Shown: positions 8,350 to 18,188, counted from the stretch's first letter. The stretch: 64,000 bases of DNA from an uncultured Eubacteriales bacterium (GCA_900546695.1 URDX01000003.1:1-64000); one strand, 5' to 3'. Notes: generated by a model from the sequence alone, not told the origin. A program made the numbers and translations.

Positions 8350-9215
8350 TGAATACCAAAGCAACCTTCGGACCTGCGGGAAACTCGCTCAGCTTTGCCG
8401 CCGCAGGCGGAAAAAGCACTCTGCAAGCCCCCGCTTTCGTCGCATCGCTCGGGCTCGACAGATACGAATATCAGGGCGGAAACGGCATTCGCGGCAGCGA
8501 GGAGGGCTTCCGCCGTCTCGGTGAGGAAGCGAGGGCGCACGGCATAGCACTTTCGGTGCATGCGCCGTATTACATATCGCTCTCGGGCGTTGACCTCGAA
8601 AAGCGGCTGCACAGCCTTGTATATATTCAGCAGAGCGTCGACGCGGCTGCGGCTATGGGTGCGGATATTATCGTAGTACACGCGGGCAGCGCGGCAAAGA
8701 TATCGCGCGATGAAGCGATGAAGCTCGCCGCCGACACGCTGTACAAGGCGCTTGAAACGGTGAATAACCCAGAGGGCGTGCGCATAGGCGTTGAAACGAT
8801 GGGAAAGCTGAATCAGCTCGGTACGATAGATGAGGTCATCGAGCTCTGCAGGCTCGGAGGAACACTCTGTCCCGTCGTTGACTTCGGTCATGTTAACTGC
8901 CGCGAGCTCGGCAAGGCGTTCAGGACAAAGGATGACTACCGCCGCGTTTTCGACCGTATAGGTGATGCACTCGGCGACAGCTATGCACGCAATCTGCACT
9001 GCCATTTTTCAAAGATAGAGTACACCGACAAGGGCGAGAAAAAGCATCTCACGTTCGCGGACGACCGTTTCGGACCGCCGTACGAGCCGCTTGCCGAGGC
9101 GATAGCCGAATACGGGCTGACTCCGAGCATCGTTTGCGAGTCGGACGGTACGCAAGCGGAGGATGCACTCGCACTCAAGACACTGACGGCACAGCTCATC
9201 GGCGCAGCCGACTGA
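8349..9215 (+). CDS. Endonuclease IV-like (AP endonuclease 2 family) TIM-barrel protein
   Basis: A 288-residue TIM-barrel protein of the Nfo/xylose isomerase-like superfamily. Likely metal ligands fall in HAPYY, VVHAGS, GVETMG, VDFGHVN, HCHFSK and CESDG, in the order expected for the tri-zinc endonuclease IV site. That enzyme cleaves DNA 5' to abasic sites. Divergent members are annotated only as sugar phosphate isomerase/epimerase-like, so activity is inferred. Its start overlaps the YqeG stop. Confidence 0.82.
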   Translation: MNTKATFGPAGNSLSFAAAGGKSTLQAPAFVASLGLDRYEYQGGNGIRGSEEGFRRLGEEARAHGIALSVHAPYYISLSGVDLEKRLHSLVYIQQSVDAAAAMGADIIVVHAGSAAKISRDEAMKLAADTLYKALETVNNPEGVRIGVETMGKLNQLGTIDEVIELCRLGGTLCPVVDFGHVNCRELGKAFRTKDDYRRVFDRIGDALGDSYARNLHCHFSKIEYTDKGEKKHLTFADDRFGPPYEPLAEAIAEYGLTPSIVCESDGTQAEDALALKTLTAQLIGAAD

Positions 9216-9309
9216 GTGTGTACGTGTGTATAAGACACAGGCCGCGCAGCCGACTGAGTAAAAACATGATACCGACAGCGCTTTCTGCTGCCGCAAAACC
9301 TGAAAGGCG

Positions 9310-10401
9310 ATGATAAATGTGAGTAATAATGCAATCGTAAACAGGCTCGAACGGGCGACCGCGCTTGTCGCTCGCGGCGACGCGCTGATATTGACATGTC
9401 CCGAAAATATCCGCTATCTGTGCGGCTTTGACTATACCGACGGCTATGCGGTAGTGATGAGCGACCGCGCCGTTGTATTTGCCGACTCCCGCTACATCGA
9501 GGCGGCGCGAGCCGCAGTGCCGCGCCCGATAGAGGTTCAGCTGCTCGACCGCGGAATTGGTACGGCGGAGCCGCTGCTGCGCGACGGCGGAGTGAGACGG
9601 CTGTTCTACGAGGATATTTACATGACATGTGCCGAGCTCGAGAGATGGAGGCGGCAGTACCCTGCCTGCACATTCGAGCCGATACGCGGTGGCTTTGATG
9701 CGCTGCGTGAGATAAAGTCCGCAGACGAGGTAGAGCTTATCGAGGGCGCGCAGCGCATTGCGGAGCGCGCTTTTGACCACATTCTCGAATTCATAACGCC
9801 AGAGCGGACCGAGGCAGAGGTCGCGCTTGAGCTGGATTATTATATGCGCCGCTGCGGTGCGGACGGCATAGCCTTTCAGACAATAGCGGTGTCGGGGCGC
9901 GCATCGTCGCTGCCGCATGGCGTTCCGAGAAACACGGTGCTTGAGCGCGGCTTTCTGACGATGGATTACGGCGCAGAGCTCGGCGGCTACCGCTCCGACA
10001 TGACCCGCACGGTGTGCATCGGACGCGCGGACGAGGAGATGCGTCTTATCTACTGCACGGTGTTGCGGGCACAGCTCGCAGCGGAGAGCGCGCTGCGTGC
10101 GGGAATGCTGTGCAGCGAGGCGGACGGCATAGCGCGCACGATAATCGACGAAGCAGGCTACGGTGAATGCTTCGGTCACAGTCTCGGTCACGGCGTAGGA
10201 CTCTTTATTCATGAAGCACCGAATCTCTCGCCCCGCGCGGGAGAGCGCAGGCTGCGCAGCGGCAATATCGTCACGGTCGAGCCGGGCATATATGTCGAGG
10301 GCAAGGGCGGCGTTAGAATAGAGGATATGGCGCTTATTGAGGACGGCGGCGCGCGCATACTTACAAGCTGCCCGAAGGAGCTTATCGAGCTCTGCGTCTG
10401 A
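9310..10401 (+). CDS. M24-family Xaa-Pro aminopeptidase
   Basis: Removes N-terminal residues before proline. The N-terminal creatinase-like domain spans residues 1-130 and the pita-bread domain follows. Metal ligands appear in MDYGAELGGYRSDMTRT (two Asp), GHSLGHGVGLFIHE (His), VEPGIY (Glu) and VRIED (Glu), the complete M24 set. GAAAGGCG precedes the ATG. In many Firmicutes this gene lies directly upstream of efp, as here. Confidence 0.93.
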   Translation: MINVSNNAIVNRLERATALVARGDALILTCPENIRYLCGFDYTDGYAVVMSDRAVVFADSRYIEAARAAVPRPIEVQLLDRGIGTAEPLLRDGGVRRLFYEDIYMTCAELERWRRQYPACTFEPIRGGFDALREIKSADEVELIEGAQRIAERAFDHILEFITPERTEAEVALELDYYMRRCGADGIAFQTIAVSGRASSLPHGVPRNTVLERGFLTMDYGAELGGYRSDMTRTVCIGRADEEMRLIYCTVLRAQLAAESALRAGMLCSEADGIARTIIDEAGYGECFGHSLGHGVGLFIHEAPNLSPRAGERRLRSGNIVTVEPGIYVEGKGGVRIEDMALIEDGGARILTSCPKELIELCV

Positions 10402-10638
10402 TGTTTGACTTGTCGTCTGATGTTTGACTTGTCGTCTGATTGCTTGACTTGACGGGCGGCTGCATGCTGTGTGCCGATATTTCTACTGCACGGGCGCAAC
10501 AGTTCGACAGTGCGGCTTTGCATGCCCGGACGGATATTTTTCCGCCATGCGGCGCTCCGAAAAAACACACATAGTCAGACGTTTTTCCGCCGCGTTGCGC
10601 GACCGACCGTTCGCGCAAATGACACGGGTAGTTCCCTA
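10402..10638. other. Intergenic stretch with short tandem repeat
   Basis: This stretch separates the aminopeptidase from the efp promoter. Its first 50 bases hold about 2.5 copies of a roughly 19-base unit, GTCTGATGTTTGACTTGTC, from about 10396 to 10452. I see no gene or RNA in the rest. Confidence 0.6.
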
Positions 10639-10667
10639 TTGACAAAAAGTCGCAGAGATGTTATAAT
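10639..10667 (+). promoter_or_regulatory. Promoter of efp
   Basis: TTGACA (10639-10644) and TATAAT (10662-10667) are both perfect consensus with a 17-base spacer. This is one of the strongest predicted promoters in the window. Confidence 0.88.
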
Positions 10668-10725
10668 TACTTGAATTGTAAAGTTCGTTATTTTCATTCT
10701 TACATTTAATCGGAGGAAAAACTAT

Positions 10726-11283
10726 ATGGTAGTAGCCGGCGATTTCAAAAACGGCGTAACGTTTGAGATGGACGGAAACGTTCTTCAGGTCATTGAGTTC
10801 CAGCATGTAAAGCCCGGTAAGGGTGCGGCATTCGTAAGAACAAAGCTGCGCAACGTTATAACCGGAGCTGTTACGGAGCGTACATTCAGCCCGACCGATA
10901 AGTTCGAGAACGCTTACGTTGAGAGAAAGGAAATGCAGTACCTCTACAACGACGGTGATCTGTACTACTTCATGGATACCGAGACCTACGAGCAGCTGCC
11001 CATCGGCGCAGATAAGCTCGATGACAACTTTAAGTTTGTCAAGGAAGAGATGATGTGTAAGATCATTTCCTACAAGGGCAACGTTTTCGGCGTTGAGCCT
11101 CCCATGTTCGTTGAGCTCGAGGTAACCGACACCGAGCCCGGCTTCAAGGGTGATACCGCTACAGGTGCATCTAAGCCTGCTACGCTCGAGACCGGCGCAC
11201 AGATCAAGGTTCCGCTCTTTATCAACATCGGCGATAAGCTCAAGATCGACACAAGAACAGGTGAGTACCTCGCCCGCGCATAA
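10726..11283 (+). CDS. efp: Elongation factor P
   Basis: Relieves ribosome stalling at polyproline stretches. The 185-residue length is standard, with a KOW-like N-domain and two OB domains. The conserved tip lysine is K32 in KPGKGAAF, the residue modified in other bacteria; no modification enzyme is nearby. A GGAGGAAAA site precedes the ATG. It is followed 41 bases later by the acidic zinc-ribbon gene, with no terminator between them. Confidence 0.97.
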   Translation: MVVAGDFKNGVTFEMDGNVLQVIEFQHVKPGKGAAFVRTKLRNVITGAVTERTFSPTDKFENAYVERKEMQYLYNDGDLYYFMDTETYEQLPIGADKLDDNFKFVKEEMMCKIISYKGNVFGVEPPMFVELEVTDTEPGFKGDTATGASKPATLETGAQIKVPLFINIGDKLKIDTRTGEYLARA

Positions 11284-11324
11284 GGCGGACGGTACGATCG
11301 ACACGTTTTTTCGGAGGTAATATC

Positions 11325-11753
11325 ATGGAAAACATCGAAAAGGTCGCATATCTTAAGGGTATGCTTGAGGGTATGAAGTTTGATGCCGACTCCGACATGG
11401 GCAAGGTCGTTCTCAAGCTGATCGACATCGTTGACGATCTCGCTCACGATCTCGCTGACGCAGAAGAGCGCGCAGACGTTATGGCAGATTACATCGACGA
11501 GCTTGACCACGATCTCGGAGAGGTCGAGGAGTATGTCTACGGCGATGACTGCGACTGCTGCGACGACGATTGCGATTGCTGCTGCGACGACGATGACGAC
11601 GAGGATGATCTCTACGAGCTCGAGTGCCCTAACTGCGGCGATAAGATTTATATCACCGAGGATATGCTCAACGGCAGCATCGAGTGCCCTAACTGCAATA
11701 CCAAGATAGATGATATCGAGGTAGAGGATGAGGACGAGTCAGACGAAGACTGA
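11325..11753 (+). CDS. CD1247-type acidic zinc-ribbon protein
   Basis: A 142-residue, very acidic protein. Residues 1-70 match the CD1247 N-terminal domain, which begins with a xVAYLKGxxEG motif and ends in a helical acidic region. Residues 76-87 hold seven cysteines among aspartates (CDCC...CDCCC). A C-terminal zinc ribbon uses C101, C104, C121 and C124 in two CPNC motifs. This family commonly follows efp in Clostridia; its role is unknown. The extra Cys/Asp block between the two domains is unusual and could bind metal. Confidence 0.85.
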   Translation: MENIEKVAYLKGMLEGMKFDADSDMGKVVLKLIDIVDDLAHDLADAEERADVMADYIDELDHDLGEVEEYVYGDDCDCCDDDCDCCCDDDDDEDDLYELECPNCGDKIYITEDMLNGSIECPNCNTKIDDIEVEDEDESDED

Positions 11754-11798
11754 TCAGCGGTAAAGAATATATTTTTACCTATCCCCTAAAAAGCAAAG

Positions 11799-11828
11799 CT
11801 CCCCTGCACGCTTGTGCAGGGGGGTTTT
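11799..11828 (+). terminator. Terminator of the efp operon
   Basis: CCCCTGCAC and GTGCAGGGG form a perfect 9-bp stem with a GCTT loop, followed by GGTTTTGC. Confidence 0.85.
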
Positions 11829-11991
11829 GCATTCGCGGAAAGCAAGCCGCACCCAATCGCACGATTTTATAAATATGTCGCATGATTATTAACCAATTCC
11901 GAATGAACTATTCACTTGTGCGGCTTATAATATACGTGTTAATAAGAGATATTATATCGCGGGTGCTGCGTCACCGCACGAAAGGAGTATT

Positions 11992-14900
11992 ATGCTCAAG
12001 TTAACCGATATAAGAAAAGAATACCCCGCAGGCGACGGCAAGGTGCAAGCGCTGCGCGGTGTCAGCATAGCATTCAGAGAGAGCGAGCTCGTGTCAATAC
12101 TCGGTCCGTCGGGCTGCGGAAAGACAACCATGCTGAACATAATCGGCGGTCTTGACAGCTACACGTCGGGCGACCTGTCTATCGGCGGCAGAAGCACAAA
12201 GGGCTACACCGACCGCGACTGGGATGCCTACCGCAACCATTCGATAGGCTTTGTGTTCCAGAGCTACAATCTTATCCCGCACCAGACGGTACTGCAGAAT
12301 GTTGAGCTTGCGCTGACGCTCTCGGGCATCAAAAAATCCGAGCGCAAAAAACGCGCCGTTCGTGCACTCGAGGATGTCGGGCTCGGTGAGCAGCTTTCAA
12401 AGCGCCCGTCCCAGCTCTCGGGCGGTCAGATGCAGCGCGTTGCCATCGCCCGCGCGATAGTAAACGACCCCGATATAATACTCGCGGACGAGCCTACGGG
12501 CGCGCTCGACACAGAGACGAGCGTCACCGTCATGGAGATACTGAAAAAGATATCCGAGCGTCGGCTCGTTATCATGGTAACGCACAATCCCGAGCTTGCT
12601 CAGCGGTATTCGACGCGAATAATAAACATCCTCGACGGCTGCATAACGGGAGATTCCGCGCCGCTGAGCGAAGCTGAGCTTGCAGAGCTTGAAGCGGCAG
12701 ACCGCAAAAAGCTCGCGGAGGCAGAAGCAAAAACGCCCGCAGAGCGCCGCAAGGCTGCTAAAAAGCCGTCGATGTCGCTTGCGACCTCCTTCTCGCTGTC
12801 ACTGAAAAACCTCTTCACCAAGAAGGGGCGCACGATGCTGACATCCTTTGCGGGCAGCATCGGAATCATCGGCATCGCGCTGATATTCGCGGTATCGCAG
12901 GGCATGACCCTGTTCATCGACTCGGTGCAGGAGGAAACGCTCTCATCCTATCCGCTGACTCTTGAGTCGACTACCGTCGATGTCACGACGCTGCTCACGA
13001 CCTTTACGGGCAATGCAAAGTCGGACGAGGAGCATGAAAAGGACGCGATTTATCAAAAGTCGATGGTTTACGACATGATAAACGCACTGAGCGAGATAGA
13101 GGAATCCGAAAATGACCTCGGTTCCTTCAACGACTATCTCATAGCCGCGATAAACAACGAGAATGACACAACGGGTCTGCGCGACGCAGTGACGGGAATC
13201 CAGTACGGCTACGGACTTGAGCCGCAGATATACACCGAAAACATCGACGGCAGCATCACAAAGAGCGACACGGAGGAGCTGACCCGCCGCATGCTCGCTG
13301 AGTACTACGGCATGGACGAGAACTCCGTATCAAGCATGATGACCGCGGGCGGCGCGAACAATATCTTTTCCTCTATGATGAGCAGCTCTGCGGGCGGCGC
13401 AAAGCTCTGGCAGGAGATGCTCCCCGGGCTCGACGGCTCGCTCTTTTCGGACATTTTTTACGATCAATATGAGCTTGTGACGGGCGATTGGCCGAACGAA
13501 TACAATGACATCCTGCTCGTCGTAGACGAGAACAACGAGCTCGACGAGATGAGTCTCTACGCGCTCGGCCTCATTTCGGAGGATACGATATCCGAAATAC
13601 TCGAGGCAACAAAGAACGGCGAGGGCATCGACGAGACGACAGGCAGATGGGATTACGACGAGATAATGGGGCGCGACTACCGCTTTGTTCTTCCCTCCTC
13701 CTGCTATGAGAGTCAGACGGCGAGCGACGGCACGGTAACATATACCGATCTCCGCGAGACCGAAACGGGTCTTAAATACCTGTGGAAGAACGCAGAGGAG
13801 CTGCACATCAGCGGCATAATCCGTCCGAAGGAGGGCGCGATATCCTCTATTCTGAACGGCTCAATCGCCTACACCTCCGAGCTTACCGACTATATTATAG
13901 CGAAGACCGATGCATCCGAGGCTGTCACCGCGCAGCTCGATAATCATGAGACCGACCTGCTGACGGGTCTGCCGTTCAAGCCCGAGGATGAAAGCCTCGA
14001 CACATCCGAAAAAGCAGAGCATTTTCGCCGCGCAGCGGCAGCGCTCGGCGAGTCGGGCCGCGCAGAGCTGTATACATCCATCGTTACCGCACCGCCCGCA
14101 GAAACGGTCGCGCTGCAGGCGGATGCCGCACTTGCCTCCATGTCGCGCGAGGATATGGAGAGCGCGGTAATCTCGTACGTAAGCGCCGAGATGAAGGTCG
14201 GCGAGGACGAGGTGCGCGCATACATCGCTTCCATGAGCGACGACGAGATTTCCGATATGATAAGAAAATCGCTCATCGAACAGCTCGGTGCGCAGTATTC
14301 GCAGGCGGCGGAAGCGCAGCTGGTATCGCTCGATACCGCTGCACGCGCGGCGCTGTTTGATGCGGCGCTTGACGGCTATACCGACGAGCAGTGCGCGGAA
14401 TACTACGAAACCGCGCTCAGCTTCTCGGTTAACAGCCGGGACGACACGTTGAAAAAGCTCGGCTACATCGACCGCAGCGTTCCCAAGACCATAAATATCT
14501 ATACCGACTCCTTCGAGAGCAAGGATACCATCGTCGACGCGATATCCGATTACAACGACTCCGTTGACGAGCTCAGACAGATAAAGTATACCGACTATGT
14601 CGGCATCATCATGTCGTCGGTCACCACCATCATAAACGCGATAACCTACGTTCTGATTGCATTCGTCGCGATATCGCTCATCGTTTCCTCGATAATGATA
14701 GGCGTTATCACGCTGATATCCGTTCAGGAGCGCACAAAGGAGATAGGAATACTGCGCGCGATAGGTGCATCGAAGCGGAACGTTTCCAACATGTTCAACG
14801 CCGAGACAGCGATTATAGGCTTCACATCGGGAGTTATCGGTGTGGGTATTACCTACCTGCTCTGCCTGCTCGTAAATGTTATCCTGCATTCGCTCACCGA

Positions 14901-15045
14901 CCTCGAAAATCTCAACGCCGTGCTGCCCATCCCGTCTGCGCTGCTCTTTGTTGCGATAAGCGTGCTGCTTACGCTGATAGCGGGCATCATCCCTTCGCGC
15001 AGCGCATCGAAGAAGGATCCGGTAGTAGCACTTCGCTCCGAATGA
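11992..15045 (+). CDS. Fused ABC transporter ATPase and FtsX-like permease
   Basis: A 1017-residue fusion. Residues 1-230 are a MacB/LolD-class ATPase with Walker [10 protein letters not shown] (38-46), signature LSGGQ (142-146) and Walker B with DE at 166-167. A charged linker leads to a first membrane helix near residues 285-310. An extracytoplasmic domain of about 560 residues follows. Three helices between about 880 and 1010 carry the FtsX-like permease core (QERTKEIGILRAIGASKRNV). This topology fits the mechanotransmission family involved in lipoprotein handling, peptide export or antimicrobial-peptide resistance; the substrate is unknown. AAAGGAG precedes the ATG and a TATAAT lies at 11926. 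Confidence 0.9.
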   Translation: MLKLTDIRKEYPAGDGKVQALRGVSIAFRESELVSILGPSGCGKTTMLNIIGGLDSYTSGDLSIGGRSTKGYTDRDWDAYRNHSIGFVFQSYNLIPHQTVLQNVELALTLSGIKKSERKKRAVRALEDVGLGEQLSKRPSQLSGGQMQRVAIARAIVNDPDIILADEPTGALDTETSVTVMEILKKISERRLVIMVTHNPELAQRYSTRIINILDGCITGDSAPLSEAELAELEAADRKKLAEAEAKTPAERRKAAKKPSMSLATSFSLSLKNLFTKKGRTMLTSFAGSIGIIGIALIFAVSQGMTLFIDSVQEETLSSYPLTLESTTVDVTTLLTTFTGNAKSDEEHEKDAIYQKSMVYDMINALSEIEESENDLGSFNDYLIAAINNENDTTGLRDAVTGIQYGYGLEPQIYTENIDGSITKSDTEELTRRMLAEYYGMDENSVSSMMTAGGANNIFSSMMSSSAGGAKLWQEMLPGLDGSLFSDIFYDQYELVTGDWPNEYNDILLVVDENNELDEMSLYALGLISEDTISEILEATKNGEGIDETTGRWDYDEIMGRDYRFVLPSSCYESQTASDGTVTYTDLRETETGLKYLWKNAEELHISGIIRPKEGAISSILNGSIAYTSELTDYIIAKTDASEAVTAQLDNHETDLLTGLPFKPEDESLDTSEKAEHFRRAAAALGESGRAELYTSIVTAPPAETVALQADAALASMSREDMESAVISYVSAEMKVGEDEVRAYIASMSDDEISDMIRKSLIEQLGAQYSQAAEAQLVSLDTAARAALFDAALDGYTDEQCAEYYETALSFSVNSRDDTLKKLGYIDRSVPKTINIYTDSFESKDTIVDAISDYNDSVDELRQIKYTDYVGIIMSSVTTIINAITYVLIAFVAISLIVSSIMIGVITLISVQERTKEIGILRAIGASKRNVSNMFNAETAIIGFTSGVIGVGITYLLCLLVNVILHSLTDLENLNAVLPIPSALLFVAISVLLTLIAGIIPSRSASKKDPVVALRSE

Positions 15046-15118
15046 TAGAAATGGTAGAGTGATACGGAGTCACACGACGGTTGCACGGCATCGTCTGTTG
15101 CCTGACGAAGACCGAATA

Positions 15119-15148
15119 TTGACAAACAGCATATAAATGTGCTATACT
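15119..15148 (+). promoter_or_regulatory. Promoter upstream of the 15318 lipoprotein
   Basis: TTGACA (15119-15124), an 18-base spacer and TATACT (15143-15148). The predicted start (about 15155) falls inside the left arm of the hairpin at 15151-15189. Confidence 0.7.
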
Positions 15149-15150
15149 CT

Positions 15151-15195
15151 TGAGCGGGACGCATCGAATGTGTCGGTGTGTCCCGCTCATTTTTG
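15151..15195 (+). terminator. Hairpin with T-run overlapping a promoter start site
   Basis: TGAGCGGGAC (15151-15160) and GTCCCGCTCA (15180-15189) form a perfect 10-bp stem followed by TTTTTG. It can terminate the ABC transporter transcript. It also sits exactly where the promoter at 15119-15148 should initiate. Confidence 0.7.
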
Positions 15196-15317
15196 CCGCC
15201 TGCGGGCATATCGCTGCATCCGCGCGGCATAGCTATATTATGTGCAAAGCACACGGCAGTCCAAACAACATAGCTGATTTGCGCGCAGCGCTCAGCCGCA
15301 CAAAAGGAGAACACGAC

Positions 15318-15941
15318 ATGAAAAAGATAATATCCGCCCTGCTCATCGGTACGGCTCTGATATCGCTGGCATCCTGCTCCGACCGTGCAGAGGCGCTGCA
15401 CGGCGACTGGGACACCGAGATTGCTATTGACGAGAAAACGGTATCCGACATTCTCGCCTTCTACGATTTTACCGAAGAAGAAATAGAGCTGTGCGACAAG
15501 TCGGGGCTGACCACCGTCAAAACGGTCAGCTTCTCCGAGGACGGCGAATACGACTTCCGCTACGATATTGAATCGACAAAGCAGCATTTCATCGACCTTT
15601 TCGATCGCTGCATGCATACCGTTCATGACAATCTCGGCTCGCTGTCCGATATTTTCGGCGGGGTCGAATACGGCTTTGATGAGTTTGCGAACTACTATGC
15701 CGAGGTCTACGGCTATGAGAGCTACGGCGAATATCTCGGTGCGGCGGCGAATGCCTTCGTCACCGATTATTACGCTCTCGGCGACGGCGAGATAGAGCAC
15801 GGCAGCTACAAGGTAAGCGCGGACGCGATAATAATGACAAAGAACGGCGAGGAAACACCCTCTACGCTCTCGTACACACTCGGAGAGGACGGCGTTCTCT
15901 CGCTCGTATATACGAACACGGTCGAGAATTACCGCAGATAA
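15318..15941 (+). CDS. Small lipoprotein of unknown function
   Basis: A 207-residue protein with a signal peptide and lipobox LASC (Cys at residue 20), so it is probably anchored outside the membrane. The mature part is acidic and Tyr-rich and I do not recognise a family. The repeated start 'LHGDWDTEIAID' and late 'SYKVSADAIIMT' segments suggest a lipocalin-like beta fold, but this is inference. AAAAGGAGA precedes the ATG at 15318. It is likely transcribed alone. Confidence 0.8.
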   Translation: MKKIISALLIGTALISLASCSDRAEALHGDWDTEIAIDEKTVSDILAFYDFTEEEIELCDKSGLTTVKTVSFSEDGEYDFRYDIESTKQHFIDLFDRCMHTVHDNLGSLSDIFGGVEYGFDEFANYYAEVYGYESYGEYLGAAANAFVTDYYALGDGEIEHGSYKVSADAIIMTKNGEETPSTLSYTLGEDGVLSLVYTNTVENYRR

Positions 15942-15976
15942 GCGGACACCGGCGCGGCACGGCACAAAAATAAAAC

Positions 15977-16025
15977 GCAAAAAGGACACGGCGCACCCGC
16001 ACGGGGCATGTCGTGTCCCTTATTT
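15977..16025. terminator. Bidirectional terminator between lipoprotein and potD
   Basis: AGGGACACGA and its complement pair around a 20-base GC-rich loop, with T-rich flanks in both directions. It lies between convergent genes. Confidence 0.7.
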
Positions 16026-16070
16026 TTGCCCGCCTAAGCGGAACTCATTTTTCCTTTGCGCCCGCAGAAA

Positions 16071-17192
16071 TCAGTTGATCTTAACATTCTCCCACAGGGT
16101 ATTGATGTAGTTGAGAGTATCGGTATCGAGGTTGCGGAATGCAAGGGTGTTATACTGCTCGGAGAAGCTTCCGAGCTCAGGATAAAGGATAGCCATCGTA
16201 TCCGCGCCCATATCCTCAATGTAAGAAGCGCTGTTGTAAACAACGCTGTTCGGGGACGCGTAGTAGGTGTACTCTGCGTTAGCGACAGCCGGCTCCTCGG
16301 AGAGCATGTAGTTGATGAATATCTCAGCGAGCTCCTTGTTCTCGGCGCATGAGGGGATGCACATTGCGTCAACATAGAAGTTCGTTCTCTCGGGATAGTA
16401 GAACTGCAGGTCTACACTGTCCGCCTGAGCATCTACCATCGTGAAGTAGTCGCCCGCATAGTAAGCACCGATAGCAGCCTCGCCCGACTCCATCATATTA
16501 TATATCTCGTCCATTACATAGCTGTGTACAAGAGGACGCTGCGCAAGCAGCTCATCGTAAGCACTGTCCCACTCTGCGCGGTCGGTGGTATTTACATCGA
16601 TGCCGAGCTTGTACATAGCCGTACCGAAGGCATCACGGGAGTTGTTGAACTGAACTATACTGTCGCTGTACTTCTCGTTCCACATAAGGTCCCAATCACC
16701 GGCATCCGCCGCGTCAACGACATTCGCATCATAGATAACGCCGACAATGCCGTAGGTATACGGCACTGTATACTTGTTGTCGGGGTCGTAATAGAGCCCC
16801 TTGAAGTTAGAGTCGATGTTCTTGTAGTTAGGGATGTTATCGAAATTCAGCGGCTGCAGCAGCTCCTCGCCCGCCATTCTTGCTATCATGTAGTCGGAGG
16901 GGATGATAACATCGTAGCTGACGGCACCGCTCGATATCTTGTTGTACATATCCTCATTAGAGGCATATGTGGTATAGTTAACGCTGACCTTCCGGCCGTA
17001 GTTTTCCTCGTACCATTTTTCAAACTCGCGTACGGTATCAAAGCTGCCCTCGCTGCCGTCCGAGATGTACTCGCCCCAGTTATAAACGTTAAGGGTGAGC
17101 GTGTTCGAGCTGCCGCAGGAGGTGAGTACGGTGCCGAGAAGTGCGGCTGCAGCGGTCAGCACAGCTGCGTTTCTGACTGTCTTAAGCTTCAT
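16071..17192 (-). CDS. potD: Spermidine/putrescine-binding lipoprotein
   Basis: Substrate-binding protein of a polyamine ABC importer. It has a signal peptide with lipobox LTSC (C26) and then a type II periplasmic-binding fold of 347 residues. Polyamine-type motifs include VYNWGEYI near the N-terminus, the DVIIPSDYM segment and the WDLMWNEKY segment. AAAGGAAAT precedes the ATG. It is the last gene of the potABCD operon, 152 bases after potC. Confidence 0.93.
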   Translation of the reverse strand: MKLKTVRNAAVLTAAAALLGTVLTSCGSSNTLTLNVYNWGEYISDGSEGSFDTVREFEKWYEENYGRKVSVNYTTYASNEDMYNKISSGAVSYDVIIPSDYMIARMAGEELLQPLNFDNIPNYKNIDSNFKGLYYDPDNKYTVPYTYGIVGVIYDANVVDAADAGDWDLMWNEKYSDSIVQFNNSRDAFGTAMYKLGIDVNTTDRAEWDSAYDELLAQRPLVHSYVMDEIYNMMESGEAAIGAYYAGDYFTMVDAQADSVDLQFYYPERTNFYVDAMCIPSCAENKELAEIFINYMLSEEPAVANAEYTYYASPNSVVYNSASYIEDMGADTMAILYPELGSFSEQYNTLAFRNLDTDTLNYINTLWENVKIN

Positions 17193-17344
17193 TCTGTTAT
17201 TTCCTTTCCCGAGCGGAATGCCGCCCGAATCCGACTGCCGCAGGTGCGGCGATGTAGTTCGTATAGATATAATTTTTTTGATATCCGATAATATTCAGCG
17301 CCTGATATTTGATGCTTGATACTCGATGCTTGATGCTCGATGCC
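17193..17344. repeat. potC-potD spacer with short tandem repeats
   Basis: The part at about 17305-17343 contains four imperfect copies of a 10-12 base unit, roughly TTGATGCTTGA / CTCGATGC. The rest is AT-rich with no clear terminator, so potD is probably read through from potC. Confidence 0.5.
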
Positions 17345-18187
17345 TTAGTGCCCCTCCGCACGCGCGTGATGCTTGCGCTGTCTGCGCTCCTCACGGAGCT
17401 TTCTGCGGTCGTCGCTGTCAATAACGTTGCTTATCAGCAGCAGTGTGAGCGTTACAAAGAATATGATGGTCGCGAGCGCGTACATCTTAGGCGTGACCGT
17501 CTTTTTCGTCATGCCGTATATGCGTATCGGGAGCGTTTCAAAGCCGTTGCCCGATGTGAAATAGCTGATAACAAAGTCGTCGAGCGAGAGGGTGAAAGCC
17601 ATTATCGCACCCGTGACGATACCGGGGAGAATTTCGGGCAGCTCGACCTTGAGAAACGCCCGCATCGGGGTGCAGCCGAGGTCCATTGCCGCTTCGGGGA
17701 GCGAATCGTCCATCTGACGGAGCTTAGGCAGCACCTGAAGAATGATGTACGGCGTACAGAAGGTCACATGCGCTATCAGCATAGTGCCGAAGCTCAGACT
17801 TGTTGAAGCGCCGAAAAGCCTGCCGACGAAAACGAACATCAGCATAAGCGAGATACCCGTGATAATATCGGGGTTAGTCATGGGGATGTCGGTGACGGTA
17901 TTCATCGCCGCTCTGTACCAGCGCGAGCGGAGCTTGTCGATACCGAGCGCCGCAAGCGTACCGATAACGGTTGATATCGCGGTCGCGGATGCCGCTAAGA
18001 TGAGTGTATTCTTGACCGATTCGAGCGTATTGCGGTCGCGCAGCAGCTCCTCATACCATTTCAGTGAAAAACCGGAGAATACCGAAAGACTCTTCCCTTC
18101 ATTGAACGAGAAAACGAGCAGCACCGCAATGGGGGCGAAAAGAAAGACGAATATTACTCCGCTGTATATTTTACCCGAAAGCTTCAT
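17345..18187 (-). CDS. potC: Polyamine ABC transporter permease
   Basis: A 280-residue inner-membrane permease with six predicted helices. The ATPase-contacting EAA loop reads EAAMDLGCTPMRAFLKVELPE. The ATG at 18187 is chosen because GGAGGTG lies 6 bases upstream, inside the end of potB; it begins one base after the potB stop. A TTG at 18208 is the longer alternative. Confidence 0.93.
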   Translation of the reverse strand: MKLSGKIYSGVIFVFLFAPIAVLLVFSFNEGKSLSVFSGFSLKWYEELLRDRNTLESVKNTLILAASATAISTVIGTLAALGIDKLRSRWYRAAMNTVTDIPMTNPDIITGISLMLMFVFVGRLFGASTSLSFGTMLIAHVTFCTPYIILQVLPKLRQMDDSLPEAAMDLGCTPMRAFLKVELPEILPGIVTGAIMAFTLSLDDFVISYFTSGNGFETLPIRIYGMTKKTVTPKMYALATIIFFVTLTLLLISNVIDSDDRRKLREERRQRKHHARAEGH

Positions 18188-18188
18188 C

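Noticed and set aside
10396..10452. CRISPR-like short repeats
   Set aside because: Units are adjacent, without spacers, only about 2.5 copies, and no cas genes are present.
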